Shown here one piece after another: positions 37,771 through 41,629 of a stretch of 41,629 bases of DNA. This DNA is from Planctomicrobium piriforme (GTDB lineage Bacteria > Planctomycetota > Planctomycetia > Planctomycetales > Planctomycetaceae). The stretch spans positions 1 through 41,629 of the forward strand of contig CAMATH010000076.1 in NCBI GenBank assembly GCA_945860955.1, written 5' to 3'. The translations under genes were made by a program, and so were the position numbers. The first letter of the stretch is position 1, and each line of letters begins with the position of its first letter. The notes beneath the pieces are model-generated. The model did not search any database. It saw only the letters and a program-made list of their open reading frames with translations, and was not told where the DNA came from.

Positions 37771-38799
37771 TTACTGCTCGGCGTTCGTTTCATCCAGCAG
37801 CCGACGGACAATCTGACGGGCATCGACCCCTTCCGATTGCGCGGTGAAGGTGGTGATGATGCGGTGGGTGAGAACCGGGACGGCGACCTCAATCACATCT
37901 TCGAGCCGAACCATGTAGCTCCCCAAGAGTGCCGCCCGCGCCTTCGCCCCCAGAATGAGGTACTGCACCGCGCGAGGACCGGCTCCCCAGCCCACCAGCG
38001 GCTTTAACCAGGCCGGCGCGGTCGCACCCTGCGGACGTGTCTTTCGCACCAGTTTGGCGGCGAAGGAGTAGATATGGTCAGGAACGGGAACCCGGCGGAC
38101 CAGCGCCTGATGTTCCAGAATCGCTTCGCCGGTCATCAGGTGAGCGAGCTGCGGGAGCGCCCCTCCCGTGGTGGTCCGGGCGATCTGAATCTCTTCGAGT
38201 TCTGATGGGTAGTCGAGTTCAATCAGGAACATGAACCGGTCGAGCTGCGCTTCGGGGAGCGGGTAGGTTCCTTCCTGCTCCACGGGGTTCTGGGTCGCCA
38301 GAACCAGAAACGGCTGGTCGAGGGTAAACGTTTTTCCGACCACGGTGACGCGATGTTCCTGCATCGCTTCGAGCATCGCCGCCTGGGTTTTTGGAGGGGC
38401 GCGATTGATTTCGTCGGCCAGCACGATATTGGCGAAGACCGGTCCGTGGACGAATTGAAATTCGCGTTTGCCCCCGACACCTTCCTGCAGAATGTCGGTC
38501 CCGGTGATATCCATCGGCATTAGGTCGGGAGTGAACTGGATGCGGTTGAACTTCAACGACATCGTTTCCGACAGCTTGCTGACGAGCAACGTCTTGGCAA
38601 GACCGGGAACCCCCATCAGCAGGGCGTGGCCACGGGCGAAGAGGCAGATCGCCAACCGCTCGATGACCGCCTGTTGCCCGACGATGACCCGCGAGAGTTC
38701 CTGTTTGAGCTGTGCGTAGATATCGCGAAGGCGGTCGATCGCCTGCACATCGTTGTCGCTCAGGCGTTCGGGAGGGGAGCCTGCCGTCGTCGTGGCCAT
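37771..38799 (-). CDS. MoxR family AAA+ ATPase
   Basis: AAA+ ATPase of the MoxR family, chaperone-like motors that work with vWA-domain partners. Walker A GVPGLAKT (residues 63-70), Walker B IVLADEINRAPPKTQAAMLE (from 125), sensor-1 region LATQNPVEQEGTYPLPEAQL and the C-terminal lid are all typical. I choose ATG 38799 (342 residues) over the frame start at 38886 because homologues begin near here and the preceding 29 residues are Arg/Pro-rich; the Shine-Dalgarno is weak either way. It is the first gene of the nine-gene minus-strand run, with an AT-richer region upstream (about 38880-39090) where its promoter should lie. Confidence 0.94.
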   Translation of the reverse strand: MATTTAGSPPERLSDNDVQAIDRLRDIYAQLKQELSRVIVGQQAVIERLAICLFARGHALLMGVPGLAKTLLVSKLSETMSLKFNRIQFTPDLMPMDITGTDILQEGVGGKREFQFVHGPVFANIVLADEINRAPPKTQAAMLEAMQEHRVTVVGKTFTLDQPFLVLATQNPVEQEGTYPLPEAQLDRFMFLIELDYPSELEEIQIARTTTGGALPQLAHLMTGEAILEHQALVRRVPVPDHIYSFAAKLVRKTRPQGATAPAWLKPLVGWGAGPRAVQYLILGAKARAALLGSYMVRLEDVIEVAVPVLTHRIITTFTAQSEGVDARQIVRRLLDETNAEQ

Positions 38800-39340
38800 G
38801 AATTCGGAATCCGGCGGAGTCGTCTGGAAAGATTGAGGGCGCGTACGATTCGCCACGGGGGCGAGAACCTTGAACCGAAGATCCACTTGATTATGTCAAT
38901 TTGTCTGAGAGATTGCCTGTTGAAACGTGAAAATTGTTTGTAACCGCCGACTGGAAGGGAGAGAATGGACGCAACATGCAATCACCGCGGTGGAGGACAC
39001 GCAATCAGTATGTGTACGTAAAGAAAGGATACGCGTGTATATTTTTGATTGCAAGTGGGAAATTGGATTTTTTGCCAACGCGGCCTGTTTCAATCACCGA
39101 CGGGTGTCACGGGCGTGCGTCTTGATCATCCCGTAGGCGGCACTCTCTGAGTGCCTGCCCCGCTGTGCGTTCGCTGCGAACAAGACCGCACCGGGGCCAT
39201 GCGAACGACCCGGTCGGTGCCGGTTCGCCCATGCGTTTGGCGGCTGTGCTTCACACAGCGATGGAACGACGGTGGTTGGCCACCATCTCCGCGCTCGTTC
39301 TGGATCACACCCTATATGGGGAGGCGGGCAGAGGACCTTT

Positions 39341-39394
39341 ATCCTGTCCATCCCTTTCATCCTCTTCATCCTGTCAAATCTTTTCCGTCCGTCG
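39341..39394 (-). repeat. 'ACAGGATGAA' dispersed repeat, copy 4 (inverted)
   Basis: The minus strand reads GACGGACGGAAAAGATTTGA, then CAGGATGAAGAGGATGAAAG and GGATGAACAGGAT. It has one more 9-base GAGGATGAA unit than the copies at 10985 and 14587, so the copies differ by internal unit number. Confidence 0.7.
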
Positions 39395-39447
39395 TTTTCG
39401 TTTTTTGGAGACTTTCCAATTTTGACAAGTGGGTGTCACCCGGCACG

Positions 39448-39552
39448 GCCGAGATCGACGCGTACTGCGACGGACAACCGTTGGTGTACCTGCTGAGAGA
39501 TGAAGTGAGGAAGAACGAATGGCGGGGACAAGGCCCCGCACTCCATGGAGTG
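39448..39552 (+). repeat. 105-bp direct repeat, copy 1
   Basis: Matches 39682-39786 without gaps, with 7 mismatches by my count. The right-hand half is identical and contains GGCGGGGACAAGGCCCCGCA, which can fold (CGGGG/CCCCG), and the palindrome CACTCCATGGAGTG. The two copies lie 234 bases apart. It is too long and too few in number to be CRISPR. Confidence 0.85.
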
Positions 39553-39681
39553 CGTGATCTCGATCCCGCCTTTCCTTCATCCTCCCTCGACTTGCGGCAG
39601 GCACACAAGACGTTCTGCCTGCCGATGCGATATTGTTCGTGGTTTGGTGGGAATCAGTCGTTCCAAAACCGTCGACGGTTC

Positions 39682-39786
39682 GCCGAGATCGACGCGCACA
39701 GCGACGGATCAACGTTGGTGTGCCTGCTGAGAGATGGAGTGAGGAAGAACGAATGGCGGGGACAAGGCCCCGCACTCCATGGAGTG
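39682..39786 (+). repeat. 105-bp direct repeat, copy 2
   Basis: Second copy of the 39448-39552 unit. The 129 bases between the copies are not obviously repeated, although the GCCGAGATCGACGCG start of each copy follows a different flank, so the repeat boundary on the left is sharp. Confidence 0.85.
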
Positions 39787-40076
39787 GACGTCGATCACCG
39801 CTGACTGCGTTCGCCGATCTGAAAGGGTGGCGCGTTTTTTGCCGAGGTGTGTCGAAGATTGACAGCGGATGGGCCGACTTCGTTGCGAGAAACGGAGTCA
39901 GGCTCTGCGGGGACTCACCCTGGCAATCGCTATCCTGACGGGCCACCCACGGTGCCGCTTCGTTTCACTTGGCAACCCGCGAAGTGGGCAGTTTGGGCTG
40001 CGAAAGTGGTACCGTTTTTTGCTGCGATTGACACGCGCTCCCGCGTATCCGCGAATTGCGATGCGGACGGAAGTGT

Positions 40077-41629
40077 TTATGGCCGCGAGGAATATGGCGC
40101 CGTGGTCCCCTCCCCCCGTTTCACCGTTTTCTCCGACTGATTTCGAACCTCGCGAATGATCGTCGCGAACGGATCGCCATTGAAGCAGACTTCGGTGAAG
40201 AATGTGAAAACCGACGAGTTGTCTGTCACGAACATCGGTGCGAGCTGGCCGGCTGTGGTTGTGTAACTGAAGCCGCCGAGGATCTCACTCTGGCCGCCGC
40301 CACGCGTCTCCAGGAGTGTCCCCCCGCGCTCGGTTTTGTAGCCGAGGATCCAGAGCTTGCCGCCATCGTTCAGGATGTGCGTTCCCTCGTTTTCCACATC
40401 GACTTGCCGGCCCCAGACCCGCTGCTTCTTGATCGCCAGTTTGTGCGAAACAAAGTCCTCGAAGAAGAGTTCCCCGCCTTCCGCGCGGCGAGTCGAAGTG
40501 AGATCGCAATCCGAGACGCTACGGAACACAACGGTGCGGCGGGTATCGATTTCCAGTCCCCCCTGGATCGCGCCAAAATGCTCCAGCGCGATCACCGGGG
40601 AAGTGCCATCGACGATCCGGAAGTCCGGTTTGACCTTGCCCGGGTAGTCCACCATGCCACCAACTCCCAGGAGACGCTTGACGTCGCCACGAATCACCAC
40701 TGTGGACGAGAGCGTGTACGAGCCGGGCAGAAACACAGTGGTTGCGCCCGAGTCGATCGCCTTCTGAATTGCGACAGAGGAATCGACCTTGGCAGTCGGA
40801 TCCGCCCCAAAACTGTCAACATTGGCCCACGTCTGCGGATCGTCCTCGGGAATCACCGGCGGGTCTTTAACGTTCAGCCGCAGCGACCCGGGAGCCGATG
40901 AAAACGGGCTTGTCGCGCTGTGAGAACAGTATTCGGAAAGGTCGGGACCAGTGGTCAGAGGTTGTTCCTTGTCGGTGATCCGGACCGAGGCAAACCAGTC
41001 GGGAGTGGTGACATCGCCCGCCGCCCGCGCATACCCCGACGTTTTGATATCACGCGCGAACAGTCGACCACCGTTGTAGTTGATGATCGCGGGCCACTGC
41101 TTGGACCCGTCCCGTCCCGTCAAGCTGGCGTCGACAAGACACAGCGTGCCATAACTGCGGACCGCAGGAACGGCGTTCTCACTGCGGAGACCTCGAATGC
41201 TGATTGCCTGACCTTCGTTGTCAAAGCCAAATTGTGACTGGCCGCGCAGGGTGATGTACTCGAACGTCTGCCCGTTGACCGCCCGGGCGGTACAGATCCC
41301 ACGTTGAAATCCCGTCACCTCGCAATTTCGGACAAGCAACGGGCCGTTCATGTCCCGGTGCCCCAGATCGAGGCCAACCAGGCCGCTTCCTTCGCTTGCG
41401 ACAAAGCGACAGTTTCGCACCGCGCCGGAGTTATTGGAATAGAATTGCAGGCCGATCGCTCCGGGATTGTCTCGCCCGACATCAAACGTCATGTCCTGAA
41501 CGTAATTGTGGAACCAGTCGGCCGACCCGAACCCGCCGCACCACATGATGCTCGCGGGAGATTTCACGTCGGTGAACGTGCCGTCCTTCAGGCGAATCAC
41601 TGTTTTCCCCGCGTTTTGCCCCTGCAGGA
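40077..41629 (-). CDS. Pectate-lyase-fold (beta-helix) protein, C-terminal part
   Basis: The frame is open to the right edge of the window (residues LQGQNAGKTVIRLKDG precede the GTG at 41600), so the true start lies outside. The visible 517 residues contain typical parallel beta-helix ladder repeats (for example NNSGAVRNCRFVASEGSGLV and GPLLVRNCEVTGFQRGI). A second helix-start segment, VDSFGADPTAKVDSSVAIQK followed by FLPGSYTLSSTVVI, is the hallmark of the pectate_lyase_3/GH28-related family. Such proteins bind or cleave polysaccharides. No catalytic residues can be assigned by eye, and the N-terminal domain with the signal peptide is missing. It ends at 40077 in repeat-flanked DNA and is not part of the MoxR run, from which it is separated by 1.28 kb. 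Confidence 0.85.
   Translation of the reverse strand, partial: LQGQNAGKTVIRLKDGTFTDVKSPASIMWCGGFGSADWFHNYVQDMTFDVGRDNPGAIGLQFYSNNSGAVRNCRFVASEGSGLVGLDLGHRDMNGPLLVRNCEVTGFQRGICTARAVNGQTFEYITLRGQSQFGFDNEGQAISIRGLRSENAVPAVRSYGTLCLVDASLTGRDGSKQWPAIINYNGGRLFARDIKTSGYARAAGDVTTPDWFASVRITDKEQPLTTGPDLSEYCSHSATSPFSSAPGSLRLNVKDPPVIPEDDPQTWANVDSFGADPTAKVDSSVAIQKAIDSGATTVFLPGSYTLSSTVVIRGDVKRLLGVGGMVDYPGKVKPDFRIVDGTSPVIALEHFGAIQGGLEIDTRRTVVFRSVSDCDLTSTRRAEGGELFFEDFVSHKLAIKKQRVWGRQVDVENEGTHILNDGGKLWILGYKTERGGTLLETRGGGQSEILGGFSYTTTAGQLAPMFVTDNSSVFTFFTEVCFNGDPFATIIREVRNQSEKTVKRGEGTTAPYSSRP

Larger units (their letters stand above)
38800..40076 (+). other. Gene-poor, repeat-rich region upstream of moxR
   Basis: About 1.28 kb with no gene I can support. 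From about 38880 to 39090 the DNA is visibly AT-richer than elsewhere in the window. From 39125 to 39340 it contains short palindromes (for example GCACTC-TCT-GAGTGC) and looks like dispersed repeat material. Then come an inverted 'ACAGGATGAA' repeat (39341-39394) and a 105-bp direct repeat (39448-39552 and 39682-39786). Open frames here translate the repeats and are not convincing. Confidence 0.6.

Noticed and set aside
38894-38899. TTGACA on the minus strand upstream of moxR as a -35 box
   Set aside because: No acceptable -10 hexamer follows at 16-18 bases, so I do not call a promoter.
39448-39786. CRISPR array
   Set aside because: Only two copies, 105 bp long, 129 bases apart, no cas genes.
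39374-39946. 190-codon open frame on the minus strand
   Set aside because: It is the translation of the two 105-bp direct repeats (the peptide HGVRGLVPAIRSSS occurs twice), not a gene.

Overview
The window looks like chromosomal DNA of a GC-rich planctomycete. This rests on gene families I recognise rather than on a database search: a TIGR02996/leucine-rich-repeat protein, a DUF1501 protein, a secretin with long Gly/Gln tracts, a MoxR-DUF58-BatA cluster, futalosine-pathway MqnD, and dispersed palindromic repeats of the planctomycete 'GEAPAEP/GGRGSCRAA' and 'GGGGGCGTAAGCCCCC' types. No rRNA, tRNA, CRISPR array or intact mobile element was seen.

Left part (1-22.2 kb) is a mosaic of short transcription units on both strands. 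It holds a truncated gene start and a GNAT remnant at the edge, recG (minus) behind a strong hairpin, a secreted protein (minus), an SxtJ/DUF5989 membrane pair (plus), a 1166-residue secretin with its own intrinsic terminator (plus), and a YtcJ-like amidohydrolase (plus). These are followed by an acyl-CoA synthetase (minus), an old-yellow-enzyme-type oxidoreductase (plus), mqnD (minus), a saccharopine-dehydrogenase-like enzyme followed closely by an LRR protein (plus), a dead ISNCY-type transposase fragment, a tightly packed DUF423-ABC ATPase-ABC permease operon (minus), and a DUF1501 protein (plus).

Middle to right part (22.3-38.8 kb) is one unbroken minus-strand run of nine genes. In transcription order it encodes a MoxR AAA+ ATPase, a DUF58 protein, a BatA-type vWA membrane protein, a second vWA membrane protein, a large membrane-anchored coiled-coil protein, a secreted STN-domain protein, a secreted helical protein, a squalene-cyclase-fold repeat protein, and a 920-residue secreted protein ending in a TlpA thioredoxin domain. 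Several junctions are ATGA overlaps. The first three genes are the familiar MoxR/vWA chaperone core. The attached set of envelope proteins, two of which share a domain, is the best candidate here for an under-described system: possibly an ATPase-driven module that assembles or monitors something in the planctomycete envelope.

Right end (38.8-41.6 kb) is a 1.3 kb gene-poor stretch with an AT-richer block and several dispersed or direct repeats, then the C-terminal part of a pectate-lyase-fold protein that runs off the window.

Several starts were moved downstream of the longest open frame because a Shine-Dalgarno sequence or signal peptide pointed there; these choices are given per gene. All family calls are from reading the translated sequence and not from searches.
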